Part shown: piece by piece, positions 47,154 to 56,734 of the stretch
Numbering within the stretch: position 1 is the first letter of the stretch
Layout: every line of letters starts with the position of its first letter
From: an uncultured Verrucomicrobia subdivision 3 bacterium
GTDB taxonomy: Bacteria; Verrucomicrobiota; Verrucomicrobiia; Limisphaerales; UBA11358
Reading direction: 5' to 3'
Assembly: GCA_903850425.1 (NCBI GenBank)
Contig: CAINLR010000109.1
Span: forward strand, 1-64,000
Length of the DNA: 64,000 nt
Translations under genes and position numbers: made by a program
Notes under the pieces: model-generated
Told to the model about the DNA's origin: nothing
The model's input: only the letters and a program-made list of their open reading frames with translations
Databases searched by the model: none

Positions 47154-48887
47154 TTATTTCTCCGGGCTCTTGACTGCCACCGGCGCACTTTCCTCAAGAC
47201 AGAAGAGATGTTTGCCTGCACGCAGATATAGACACTGCCGGTCCGGCACGGGCGTGGCGTTACAATTTTCGCCGAGTTCGCTCTGGCCTAGATCGTGAAA
47301 TTGATCCGCGTTTTCGAAGACATGGGCAACGCCTTTACGCGACACAATGATCACGCGGTTGCCGCCAATGGCAGGCGAAGAATAAAAATCATCCTTGAAC
47401 TCATGCGACCATTTCACCTGACCGCTGCCGGGATCCAGACAACTCAACTGGCCGTCGCCCGTCAACAGATAGAGCCGCTGGCCATCGCACGCCGGGCTGG
47501 AGACGGCGGGCACGCCGGCATCGGTTTTCCACGCCGCCAGATTGGTGGACAGGTCGCCTGATCCGTTTGCCGGAATGGCCCGGACATCGCTGCCCGGATT
47601 GCAGACGATGACTTTGCCGCCGGTGTAAGCCGGGGATGGCGCGAGTTCGCCGCCCAGTCCGTTCACCCGCCATAATTCCGAGCCGTCCAGCGGATTGTAG
47701 CTGATCACCCACGGTTCGCCGCAGGTGATCAACTGCGGTTTGGCTTCGACTTCAACCACAATGGGCGAGGCCCACGAACCGACGATCGGACGTGCCACGC
47801 GCCACAATTCCTGACCAGTGCTCGTGTTCAAGGCGACCAGCTTCGAAGTGGCTTCGCCTTGGTCCAGTTGCACCAGCAAGCGATCCTGATAAATCGCCAG
47901 CGAAGCGGCGTGACCGTAGGGATTGTCCAGCGGGCCAAGGATGCGGCACCAAATTTGTTTACCGGAGAAGTCCAGGGCCGCCACTTCGGCATTGGCGAAA
48001 ATCGCGTAGATCCGCTGGCCATCCGTGACTGGCGTAGGCGCGGCCAGACCGGTGTCTTCCATCACTTTTGGTTCCGGCATTTTGTTTCCGGGGTTGCGCA
48101 AGGTCGTTGACCAGACGAGTTGTCCCTTGTCCGCATCGAACCGATAAACCACATTGCTCTGCGCGTTGGCCCCGGTCAGAAACAACGCGTTGGTCCACCG
48201 GATCGGCGAACTCATGCCCGGCAACGGCACTTCAGTTTTCCATCGAATGCCCTGGCCACTTGCTACATTCCAAGCGGCCGGAATGGCGGCCACTTCGCGA
48301 TAGCCACTACCGTCGAATCCCCGGAACGCCGGCCAGTTCTCCCGCATTTCCGCCGAGGTTGGAAAGCGAACTGCGGCGGCTTGCACCGGGGCCGGCGGAG
48401 ACGGAAGTCTGACGGCTTGCAGCGAAGTGCCGACCGCGGCCACCGCGGCAACGCCGAACATCGCAGCCACGGCATACTGCGTTTTCAAACGAGTGCGATT
48501 CTCTTCGACGGGCCGACGCGGTCCCCAAGCCAGCGGATCAGGAAGTTTCTGCCGTTGCTTCCTAACCAAATGGGCGCTGGCCAGGAATAACCCCGCGACC
48601 ACGATCATGGCGCTGGCGCCGTTGTGGGAAATGCGGAGTTCGGTGAACGAGTTCTGCCGGAGCTGTAGATCGAGTTTGCGGATGCGCTGCTTGAGTTCTT
48701 CGTCTTGCGGACGCTGGCGCAGTTCATTGTGCAATCGGACGAGTTCGGTGGATTGCACCAATCCAGCCACCTTGCCTTGCGCTTGATTGAACAGCAGCAG
48801 TCCGCCCATCAAAACCAGAAAGACTCCCGAGGCGATGGCCACCGCCAGCGAGCCTTGCTTCCAAATTGTTTGGCTCAGTGGCTTCAT
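47154..48887 (-). CDS. Membrane-anchored PQQ-like beta-propeller protein
   Basis: N-terminal TMs, repeated propeller-blade motifs (GQLVWSTTLRN, ALDFSGKQIWCR, GSELWRVNGLGGEL). Confidence 0.8.
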   Translation of the reverse strand: MKPLSQTIWKQGSLAVAIASGVFLVLMGGLLLFNQAQGKVAGLVQSTELVRLHNELRQRPQDEELKQRIRKLDLQLRQNSFTELRISHNGASAMIVVAGLFLASAHLVRKQRQKLPDPLAWGPRRPVEENRTRLKTQYAVAAMFGVAAVAAVGTSLQAVRLPSPPAPVQAAAVRFPTSAEMRENWPAFRGFDGSGYREVAAIPAAWNVASGQGIRWKTEVPLPGMSSPIRWTNALFLTGANAQSNVVYRFDADKGQLVWSTTLRNPGNKMPEPKVMEDTGLAAPTPVTDGQRIYAIFANAEVAALDFSGKQIWCRILGPLDNPYGHAASLAIYQDRLLVQLDQGEATSKLVALNTSTGQELWRVARPIVGSWASPIVVEVEAKPQLITCGEPWVISYNPLDGSELWRVNGLGGELAPSPAYTGGKVIVCNPGSDVRAIPANGSGDLSTNLAAWKTDAGVPAVSSPACDGQRLYLLTGDGQLSCLDPGSGQVKWSHEFKDDFYSSPAIGGNRVIIVSRKGVAHVFENADQFHDLGQSELGENCNATPVPDRQCLYLRAGKHLFCLEESAPVAVKSPEK

Positions 48888-50143
48888 CCGTTGGCGGGCT
48901 TGGGAGTTTCGGGCACGGGCAGGCCGAGCCGTTGGAGTTCCTGCGGACAAGACCGATAGCAGCGTGCGCAGCTCAGGCAGTGCGCTTGATCGGCTTCGTA
49001 GTCGGTCCGCCTGCGGACGATTGCCAGCGAAAGCAGTTTCAGTCCGATGACGAGGCCGATCCACGCACCGCACCAGCGCGCGGCCACGACATAACGATGG
49101 TGCAAGGCGCGGGCGTCGGCATAGAGCGTCTCGATGGAGTTGTTGCCCGCGCGAAACGCAGCCGACGCATCGGTCGTATCTTGAACCGCGCCGCTTTCCT
49201 CAAGCTGGAGTCGCTCGGCCAGATTCACGATGCGATGTTTGCCGGCCAGCGTGCCGCCCGCGAGTCCACCCAATCCGATGCCGCCCGCAATCAACACGGG
49301 AAGCAACACCAGCAACAAAATCAAACGCCGCTTGTCCGTGGCGCGCGGTTGGGATGGCGCGTCCACGGCAGACTTGTTGATGGCACCAAAAGCGCAGGAT
49401 TCTTCGCACAGGCGGCATTGCGTGCAGGTGTCGGGCGTGATGCGCACGCGCCATTTGGAAACGGACGCGGCGACGCCCAGCAAAACTCCGTAGGGACAAA
49501 GGAAGCGGCAATAGGGTCGCCCGACAAAAATTCCCACCACCAGCAAACTCACCCCGAACAGCACCATCGTCAGACTGCCGCTGAGGCGAAAGATCGGCAC
49601 GAACGGATCGTATTGGCAGATGATGTAGCCGCCGCCGGTTGCGGCGAAAACGACCGCCAGACCGAGATAAATCCACGCCAACATGCGCAGCGAGTGGTCC
49701 AGCCAGTTCGGAACTTTGACGGGCTTGAGCAGCACCAAATCCTGCAGCGCGCCGTGCGGACAAACCGCCGCGCAAAATGTGCGGCCAAAAAACAGCGCGA
49801 ACAGCAACGGAACAAGGCCGAACGCCAGAACCGTCAATGGCACGCCAAAAGAAGAATCGAACAGCGCCTGGGAAAGATTCTGGATGCTGCCAATCGAGCA
49901 GATGCAGCCTTTCCGCCAGAAGCCGAAGTAGAGCACGGAAAAAATTCCAACGCCGACCACGCCACTCCGCGAACGCCGCCGCAGCACCAGCCAAGAAACC
50001 AATACCAGCGCCGCGATCAACACCCCGATGTCGAGATAGTCCAGCCACAGCGCGCGCACGGCTGGCTCGGTCGGCACCGGCAGCAGATGGCTGGTTTCCG
50101 TGAACTGCGGTGGGGGAAAACGTTGCGCGACAACCTGGGGCAT
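48884..50143 (-). CDS. 4Fe-4S polyferredoxin membrane protein (NapH/NosR-like)
   Basis: TM helices with FFGRTFCAAVCPHGALQD, GRPYCRFLCPYGVLLG, CTQCRLCEESCAFGAI, CLSCARCYRSCP. Confidence 0.85.
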   Translation of the reverse strand: MPQVVAQRFPPPQFTETSHLLPVPTEPAVRALWLDYLDIGVLIAALVLVSWLVLRRRSRSGVVGVGIFSVLYFGFWRKGCICSIGSIQNLSQALFDSSFGVPLTVLAFGLVPLLFALFFGRTFCAAVCPHGALQDLVLLKPVKVPNWLDHSLRMLAWIYLGLAVVFAATGGGYIICQYDPFVPIFRLSGSLTMVLFGVSLLVVGIFVGRPYCRFLCPYGVLLGVAASVSKWRVRITPDTCTQCRLCEESCAFGAINKSAVDAPSQPRATDKRRLILLLVLLPVLIAGGIGLGGLAGGTLAGKHRIVNLAERLQLEESGAVQDTTDASAAFRAGNNSIETLYADARALHHRYVVAARWCGAWIGLVIGLKLLSLAIVRRRTDYEADQAHCLSCARCYRSCPQELQRLGLPVPETPKPANG

Positions 50144-50691
50144 CAGCTCTTCCTTTCGCGGCTTTTGAACTGATACGGGCGATCAGCGGGGACGCGGTGA
50201 ATGGCATCGGCGGGACAAGCCCGGGCGATGGAACACTCGTTGCAGTTCACACAGCGGTCGTGGCGGATCTGCAAGTGGAGCGATCCGTTGCCGAACATGG
50301 TGCAGCCCTTGACACACTTAGCGCAGCCGACACAGAGCGGTTCGTTGATCGTGTATTCGTAATAGGGATCCTCGATGAACGACCGCACCAGCGCGCCCGT
50401 GGGGCAGAGTTGATTTTCAGCAGCGGTATTGAGCTTGTTGGGATCCGGTTCGAAATAGCCCGTGCAGAGCTGGCAATAGCCGCACATGTCGAAGGAGTGA
50501 ACGCACTTCACTGCGGACAGCTCCAGCACACACTCCGTGGCGCACCGACCGCACTGCGTGCATTGGAACGGATCAATCTGCCAGACCGTGTTCCGCGCCT
50601 TGGCCCGGCCGGTGATTGCGCCCAGCACGCCGCCCAAGGCAAGCATCAGCGATCCGCGCAGGCTGCCGGATAAAAAATTGCGGCGGTTCAT
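50143..50691 (-). CDS. Twin-arginine-type 4Fe-4S ferredoxin
   Basis: MNRRNFLSGSLRGSLMLALGG; CTQCGRCATECV, CGYCQLCTGYF, CVGCAKCVKGCTM, CVNCNECSIARACP. Confidence 0.85.
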   Translation of the reverse strand: MNRRNFLSGSLRGSLMLALGGVLGAITGRAKARNTVWQIDPFQCTQCGRCATECVLELSAVKCVHSFDMCGYCQLCTGYFEPDPNKLNTAAENQLCPTGALVRSFIEDPYYEYTINEPLCVGCAKCVKGCTMFGNGSLHLQIRHDRCVNCNECSIARACPADAIHRVPADRPYQFKSRERKS

Positions 50692-50885
50692 GAATTTTCC
50701 TTTCGCCAAGGCAACGCGCAGTTCGCGAGTAGCGTGCAATTCTGGCAAGTGCCGCGGGCATTGCACGCCCGCCGCGCCAGCACTGTGCCCACCACGACGA
50801 TCCCGCCCAGCAACACCGTGCGGATGGCCGTGCGGGCAAATTCACGGCGCGTGGTCTGCGGCAGATGGGGTTGGTTTGGTTTCAT
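50688..50885 (-). CDS. Small Cys-rich membrane-anchored protein
   Basis: MKPNQPHLPQTTRREFARTAIRTVLLGGIVVVGTVLARRACNARGTCQNCTLLANCALPWRKENS; start and stop overlap both neighbours by 4 nt. Confidence 0.65.
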   Translation of the reverse strand: MKPNQPHLPQTTRREFARTAIRTVLLGGIVVVGTVLARRACNARGTCQNCTLLANCALPWRKENS

Positions 50886-51946
50886 GCGCCGGCAGTTTTC
50901 GGTGTGAAGACGCGAATGGTTTTGGTCGCGGGATCCAGCGCGAGCACGTGGTCCTTTGAATCGCAAGCCACGTCAAAGCCAAACCCAATCGAGCAGTTGG
51001 CGCAAGCCTTCCGGGCCAGTTCCAGATCTTTGACCAGTGTTTCCGTGCCGGCGACGACGCCGGTGAAATTCCCCTTCACATCGTGAAGCTTGATGCGGTT
51101 CAGTCCTTTCTCACTCGTGACGAAACGGCCGTCGGCCAATCGCGTGAAATGGACGGGATTGCAGCAACCGCAGAAACCTTCCACTGCCATGGAGGTGTTG
51201 CCCCAACTGAGTTCGAACTGACCTTCGGGAGTATAGGCCTCGAGCCGATGGCGTCCGGGATTGGCAACCCAGAGCAGTCCGTCGGAGCCGTAACAAAGAT
51301 CAAAGTAAGGACTGGGAACCACGAAACCGGGCGTGCCGTCCTTCGCCCCAACCCGGCCGAAGCGACCGAGCACCCGGCCGTTCGCATCGCAACGAATCAC
51401 CTCACGATTGCCGGCGTCGGCCACGAAAATGTGATTGCCGCCCGCTGCGACTGAAGTCAGGAACACACGAGCGCCAAGCGGTTCGCTCTTCATGATCTGC
51501 CGACCCGACTGATCGAAAATTTCAAGATGGTCCGGCAGGGCAATCAGCAGTCGGCCATCGGCAGTGGGCAAGATGGCTTGCGGGCGTTGCGTCAGCGACA
51601 CGGTGAAACGCAGTTCGCCATCTCGACTCAAAGCCTTCACAGCGTTGTCGCCACCGATGAAGGTCACGTCGTCCCAACCAATCGCCAGACAGCTCGGATC
51701 GGAAAAGCCGGTGGGAATCGAAGTGCTTTCTAAATAGCGGAGCAATGCAGGATCGGTGCGCTCAAAGCGGCTGACATCGTAGGTGAAGCGCGGATCCAGC
51801 GCGGGACGATGCGGCTTTTCCGCGACCGGATTGTTTTTGCGCCGCGTGGAGAGCCAGCCGGCCAGTCCGCCGGCAGAAAGCAAGCCGAGGCCGATCGCAC
51901 TGTTGCTGACAAATTTTCGCCGGTTGAGCTTTGAATCGTTGTTCAT
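50882..51946 (-). CDS. Tat-signal NHL/6-bladed beta-propeller-like protein
   Basis: LNRRKFVSNSAIGLGLLSAGGLAGW signal; propeller-like sequence (FVADAGNREVIRCDANGRVLGRFG). Confidence 0.75.
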   Translation of the reverse strand: MNNDSKLNRRKFVSNSAIGLGLLSAGGLAGWLSTRRKNNPVAEKPHRPALDPRFTYDVSRFERTDPALLRYLESTSIPTGFSDPSCLAIGWDDVTFIGGDNAVKALSRDGELRFTVSLTQRPQAILPTADGRLLIALPDHLEIFDQSGRQIMKSEPLGARVFLTSVAAGGNHIFVADAGNREVIRCDANGRVLGRFGRVGAKDGTPGFVVPSPYFDLCYGSDGLLWVANPGRHRLEAYTPEGQFELSWGNTSMAVEGFCGCCNPVHFTRLADGRFVTSEKGLNRIKLHDVKGNFTGVVAGTETLVKDLELARKACANCSIGFGFDVACDSKDHVLALDPATKTIRVFTPKTAGA

Positions 51947-53391
51947 TTTTCTTCTCCGGTTATGTCCAGACACACCATTCGAGTTAGGTCGCGCGCCAGC
52001 AATCGTCCGCCGGCCAGCGCCAAGGGCGCCCACGCATCGTGACCCTGCAACACGCGCGCCTGAGTGATCGGATGATAACCTACCGGGCTTGCCTCTGCCA
52101 GCGTCAGCAGCCCGTCATCGTTCAGCACGAAGATCAGACCGTTGGCGATCATGAATGGTCCCAGCCCGAATTTTGCGCCAGCGCCGCTATTCCAAAGCAC
52201 TTTGCCATCCACGTCCAAGCAGGCCAGTTGTCCATCCGGCCGGACGCCGTAAATGTGGTCCTGATAGAAAATCGGCGTTTGCTGAGTGGCTCCAAACTCC
52301 GTGGGCTTCAGCCGAAACAGCGGCTTGGCCACGAGGCGTCCCTCAACCTCCTTGAGCTGCAACATCAGGCTGCCAGCATTGTAACCGCCGGCTAGAAAAA
52401 TTTTCCCGTTCCCAACTGGAATCGGCGTCGCAATCGTGGCGATGGAAATCTTCCATTGATCCGTCTCCCACAACACCGAGCCATCGTCTGCCGAGACACC
52501 CACCACGCCGCCACTGCCGCAATAGACGAACATCTTTCGCCCGGCGAACTCCATGGGCAGCACGGAGCAATGCGTCATTTTCCAGCCGTGAACATTTGGC
52601 GTGGACCACAGAGTTTTTCCCGTGGCGCAATCCACTTTCAGCATGAGCGATTTTCCGCCGACGGCGAGAATGGCGCAGCCGTCCTGAATCAACGGACATT
52701 GCCCGGCATACCATAGCGGCACTTCCGCCTCGTAATCGCGAACCAGATCCAGCCCCCACAAAAATTTGCCACTGACTGGCTCCAGGCAAACCACGTGGCA
52801 CTTAGGCCCGAGCGAAACCACAAACTTCTCGGTCACCGCCGGAGTGGTCCGGCTCATGCCGTGATTGCGTTTGATCTTCACCGGATAGGAGTAGCGCCAG
52901 ATCTCCTTGCCATCTGCGAAGGACAGACAACGCAGCGCATCGGCTTGTTTGGTTTCATCGTAATCGAGCACGTAAACACGACCGTTCAGCACGGCGGGCC
53001 CAGCATAACCTTCGCCGAGACTCACATCCCACAATGTCGCCGGGATGCCGCTGCCCCATTTGCGCGCAATGGTTGTCGGTCCGGAGAAAATCCCATCGCC
53101 CTTCGGCCCGCGAAACCCGCGCCAGTCGCCGGGCAAATCAGACGCACTGCCGGAACCCATCACAAGTTTGCCCAACGCAATGGGTGATTCCTGCTCCGCT
53201 TGGAGATCGCGACCGGTGCGATCCATGCCCGGCTGGCGCTCCACGAGCGGTTGCAGCGGATGGTTGCTGACGCGAAACACAATGACCAACAACAATACCG
53301 CCACGACGCTCAACGCGAGGGTGGCGGTGACCATCAAACCCCTCCGACCGCTGCGGTCGGGCAATTTCAGGCTTGGAGAAGGTTCTGTCAT
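51943..53391 (-). CDS. Membrane-anchored PQQ-like beta-propeller protein
   Basis: N-terminal TM; DWRGFRGPKGDGI and blade motifs (GKEIWRYSYPV, GKTLWSTPNVHGW). Confidence 0.82.
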   Translation of the reverse strand: MTEPSPSLKLPDRSGRRGLMVTATLALSVVAVLLLVIVFRVSNHPLQPLVERQPGMDRTGRDLQAEQESPIALGKLVMGSGSASDLPGDWRGFRGPKGDGIFSGPTTIARKWGSGIPATLWDVSLGEGYAGPAVLNGRVYVLDYDETKQADALRCLSFADGKEIWRYSYPVKIKRNHGMSRTTPAVTEKFVVSLGPKCHVVCLEPVSGKFLWGLDLVRDYEAEVPLWYAGQCPLIQDGCAILAVGGKSLMLKVDCATGKTLWSTPNVHGWKMTHCSVLPMEFAGRKMFVYCGSGGVVGVSADDGSVLWETDQWKISIATIATPIPVGNGKIFLAGGYNAGSLMLQLKEVEGRLVAKPLFRLKPTEFGATQQTPIFYQDHIYGVRPDGQLACLDVDGKVLWNSGAGAKFGLGPFMIANGLIFVLNDDGLLTLAEASPVGYHPITQARVLQGHDAWAPLALAGGRLLARDLTRMVCLDITGEEK

Positions 53392-53446
53392 GAGTTCCGG
53401 GCTGGCTCATCGGCTCTTGGACAAAAACACATCGCCAGATACAAAG

Positions 53447-54793
53447 TCAATGGTTGCCAGCACCAGGAGTTTCAATCCGATACAAACTTGCCTTGGTCCG
53501 CAGGATGAGGGCTTTTCCGGCCACGGCTGGCGAGGCCATGAAACCGTCAGACAAGATATTGGTGGCCAGTAGCTGAAAAGTGCGGCCGGGCTTCAGCACC
53601 GTGGTTTCACCCGACTGATTGAAAAAGTAAATTCGTCCATCCGCATAAATGGGCGAGGCAGCATACTTGCCGTTAATTCGCTGCCGCCAGACTTCCTTGC
53701 CATTGCCAGACTCCAAGCAAGTTACCATGCCGTCATCGGCAACCATGTAGAACAAGTCGTCCACCAGCACGGGCGAAGCCGTCTTGGCCACCAGCGTATC
53801 CACCATCCAGACCACATGCGTTGCGGTGACATCGCCTTGGCCATCCACGCGGACGGCGAGCAGTTGGGTTTTGCCCGAACCAGTGATCAGGAAGGCCAGA
53901 CCCTGACGGAACACCGGCACGGGTGCAGCCGACCACGAATCGTGATGGATGCGCCACAATTCCTTGCCGGTGGCCGGATCATAGGCGTAGGCAGACCTGG
54001 CGGCCGCGCTGAGCAATTGCGTTTGTGAATTGAAGGTGATGAGCAGCGGAGTGCTGTGTGCTTTGTGGCGGTCTCCCAGACTGACCATTTCGGACGGGTC
54101 ATTGCGATCATCCCACGTAAATGAGCGATCCGTTTTCCAAACGGTTTTGCCCGTCATTTTGTCGAGCGCGACCACATATTGCAAATCCACGCCATCCAGC
54201 GTCAGGATCAAGAGGTTGGAAAACAAGACTGGCGAAGAAGAGGGGCCGCGATAATGCCGGCAAGGCAAGTCAGTGCGTTTCCAAAGCACCTGACGGGTTC
54301 CGGTGTCCAGACAAGCCGTCCCGTAGCTGCCAAAGTGAACATAGACACGGCCCGGTTCAATGACGGGCGAGGGCGTGGCGTAGCAATTGACGGGGTTGCC
54401 CAGCGGCTCCGGCGTATCGCAGTGAAAGAGCTTTTCATTCAGAAGGATTTTGCCGGTCTTGGCATCCACGCAGAGGACAAAAAAATCGTGCCCTTCCTGC
54501 GTGGCCGTGGTCAGCCAAATCTGCTCCCCCAGCACCACCGGGGTGGACCAGCCGCGCTCGGGGATTTCCGTCTTCCATTTGATGTTATTCGTCTCGCTCC
54601 ACGCGAGCGGCAGTCCAAGCAGCCGCGTATCTCCGGGCGCCGACACCTGACCATCGCCCCACGGCCCGCGGAACTGTGGCCAATCCGCCTGGGCCGTCAG
54701 CAGTCCCGCTGCCAGCAAGGCCAGCGCGATTGCATAAGTCAGGCGATGCGAGCCGGACGGATAGGCAGCGTTATGAGCTTCCCATGGTTTCAT
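53447..54793 (-). CDS. Secreted PQQ-like beta-propeller protein
   Basis: Signal peptide, ADWPQFRGPWGDGQ, blades GKTVWKTDRSF, GKELWRIHHDSW. Confidence 0.82.
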   Translation of the reverse strand: MKPWEAHNAAYPSGSHRLTYAIALALLAAGLLTAQADWPQFRGPWGDGQVSAPGDTRLLGLPLAWSETNNIKWKTEIPERGWSTPVVLGEQIWLTTATQEGHDFFVLCVDAKTGKILLNEKLFHCDTPEPLGNPVNCYATPSPVIEPGRVYVHFGSYGTACLDTGTRQVLWKRTDLPCRHYRGPSSSPVLFSNLLILTLDGVDLQYVVALDKMTGKTVWKTDRSFTWDDRNDPSEMVSLGDRHKAHSTPLLITFNSQTQLLSAAARSAYAYDPATGKELWRIHHDSWSAAPVPVFRQGLAFLITGSGKTQLLAVRVDGQGDVTATHVVWMVDTLVAKTASPVLVDDLFYMVADDGMVTCLESGNGKEVWRQRINGKYAASPIYADGRIYFFNQSGETTVLKPGRTFQLLATNILSDGFMASPAVAGKALILRTKASLYRIETPGAGNH

Positions 54794-54797
54794 ATTT

Positions 54798-56039
54798 CTA
54801 CTTTTGCTTCACGTCGTAGCAGAGGAGAATGTCTTTGTCTCTCAGGTAAAGCTTGCCGCCGGAAATGACTGGATGCGGCCAACTATTTACGTTGCTGCGA
54901 TTCGGTTGATCGAAGCGGCCCTTTTCCGTCCAACCGGTGGGCGTCGGTTCGAGCAACACCACGGTGCCCGGTCCGCTTTCGGCGCGGAGATAAAGCATGC
55001 CATCGGCGCAGGAGAGCGAGCCTTTGGGCAACTTGGCTTTCTCCTGCCACACTGCTTCGCCCGTCTTGAAGTTTTGGCAAGTCCAACCGTCGCCATCAGA
55101 GTGGCCGTAGAGATACTCACCCACTTTCACAATGCCGCCGTGCTGGTTTTTGATCACCTTGTTGGCGTAAACCTGTTGCGCGTTGAAGCTGCCAGCCGTG
55201 GTTCCGGCAGAAATTTTGAAAAGATTGCATCCCACGTTATAACCAGAATCCACATAAACCGAATCGTCCGCAAAGATCGGCGTCGGAATGACGGCGGTCT
55301 TGCCGGGCCGCGGCGCGCGCCAAAGCACGCTGCCATCCTTGGGCGAAACGCCAGCGACACTCGCGTCGGTCAATTGGATATACTGCCGCACGCCGTTGAC
55401 CATCGCGATAATCATCGAAGTATAAGCGGCGTTCTCGGTCCAATCCTTGGAGTGCCAGACGACTTCGCCCGTTTTTTCGGAGAGGGCGATCATCGTGCCT
55501 TGCGCACCGCCGGGGGTGCAGATGACTTTGCCATCATCCACCAGCGGTGATTCGGCGTAGCCCCACATGGACATCATCTTGCCACCGAAATCACTTTTCA
55601 GGTTGTGCCGCCAAAGTTCCTTGCCATCCGCAGCCGCCACGCAAAGCAGATCGCCGAACTGGCCAAGCGCGACTACATGGTCACCGGCGACGGTGGGAGT
55701 GCAGCGCGGCCCCGCATAATTGCCGCCGGCCTTGCCCACTTTGGTTGACCAAATCACCTTGCCATTCGCCGCGTCGAGCGCGAGCAGGAAGCTCGCCTCG
55801 CCGAGGTCGCCCATCGTGTAAATGCGTCCACCCACCACGGACACGCCGGAGTAGCCCTCGCCCAATCCCGTCGCCTTCCACGCGAGCGGCGGACCATCGG
55901 CGGGCCATTGCTTGAGCAATCCCGTCTCTGTGGAAATATCGTCGCGCAGCGGCCCGCGCCATTGTGGCCAATCGGCGCCAACCGCGATGGTGGCCGTGAG
56001 AAATAATACAAAAAGAGTGTTAATTGCTTTTGTTGGCAT
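54798..56039 (-). CDS. Secreted PQQ-like beta-propeller protein
   Basis: Signal peptide [34 protein letters not shown]; blade motifs [23 protein letters not shown]. Confidence 0.82.
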   Translation of the reverse strand: MPTKAINTLFVLFLTATIAVGADWPQWRGPLRDDISTETGLLKQWPADGPPLAWKATGLGEGYSGVSVVGGRIYTMGDLGEASFLLALDAANGKVIWSTKVGKAGGNYAGPRCTPTVAGDHVVALGQFGDLLCVAAADGKELWRHNLKSDFGGKMMSMWGYAESPLVDDGKVICTPGGAQGTMIALSEKTGEVVWHSKDWTENAAYTSMIIAMVNGVRQYIQLTDASVAGVSPKDGSVLWRAPRPGKTAVIPTPIFADDSVYVDSGYNVGCNLFKISAGTTAGSFNAQQVYANKVIKNQHGGIVKVGEYLYGHSDGDGWTCQNFKTGEAVWQEKAKLPKGSLSCADGMLYLRAESGPGTVVLLEPTPTGWTEKGRFDQPNRSNVNSWPHPVISGGKLYLRDKDILLCYDVKQK

Positions 56040-56734
56040 ATGGCGAGTAGTTGGTTTTGCGCGCCGTCCAATCAATCAGGCTGGTAGTAACCCGCACCGC
56101 ATACTGGCTGTTGGCACAATCTATTAGCAGTTTGGCTCGAGGACGAATCGCCTGACTCACCAGAAAATGCGCAAGACATTGTAAATATTGTCCATTGAAG
56201 CGCGCATTCCAAATGCGTCCGCAGCTCGGGGCGGAATTCAAGCTCGAAAGCACACCCGCCTCGCTGGAGGTCGAGGGCTTGCCCCACCGTGCTTTCTACT
56301 CGTTTGCATCCACCTCGCCGAGTCGAGTGCATCTGGACCCGCTTCGGGTAGCGCAGGTTTCTCAACCTGCTGTATCGCCGACTTCCAGTCGGCTGCGCTT
56401 TGAACCGCCGGGAATTTGGGTTTCGTTCACGACCGGCAGATTGGAAATCCGCGCTCCGCCCGCTCGCAGTTCGCGGGCCATGCGAACGCCACAAGCAGTA
56501 GGCAATGCCAAGGACCCTTTTACGATCCTTTTAAGTTGCCGCCAAAGGCGAGCCGGTTTATCGGCGACCAAGCAAACGCCTTCCGGTCGCGGATTTCATT
56601 CACGAACTGAGCGCCTGACCGCGACCGTTTAATGGTCTTTTGACAGCAATTCAGTAAGAGACTCGTCACCTCGGTTCCTTCCTGGGGCGGATTGCTGCAC
56701 TGATTCACGTTGATGGGGTGAACCTTCGCCGACG

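Noticed and set aside
48866-50173. 435-aa plus-strand ORF
   Set aside because: Antisense to the polyferredoxin gene with clear cluster motifs.
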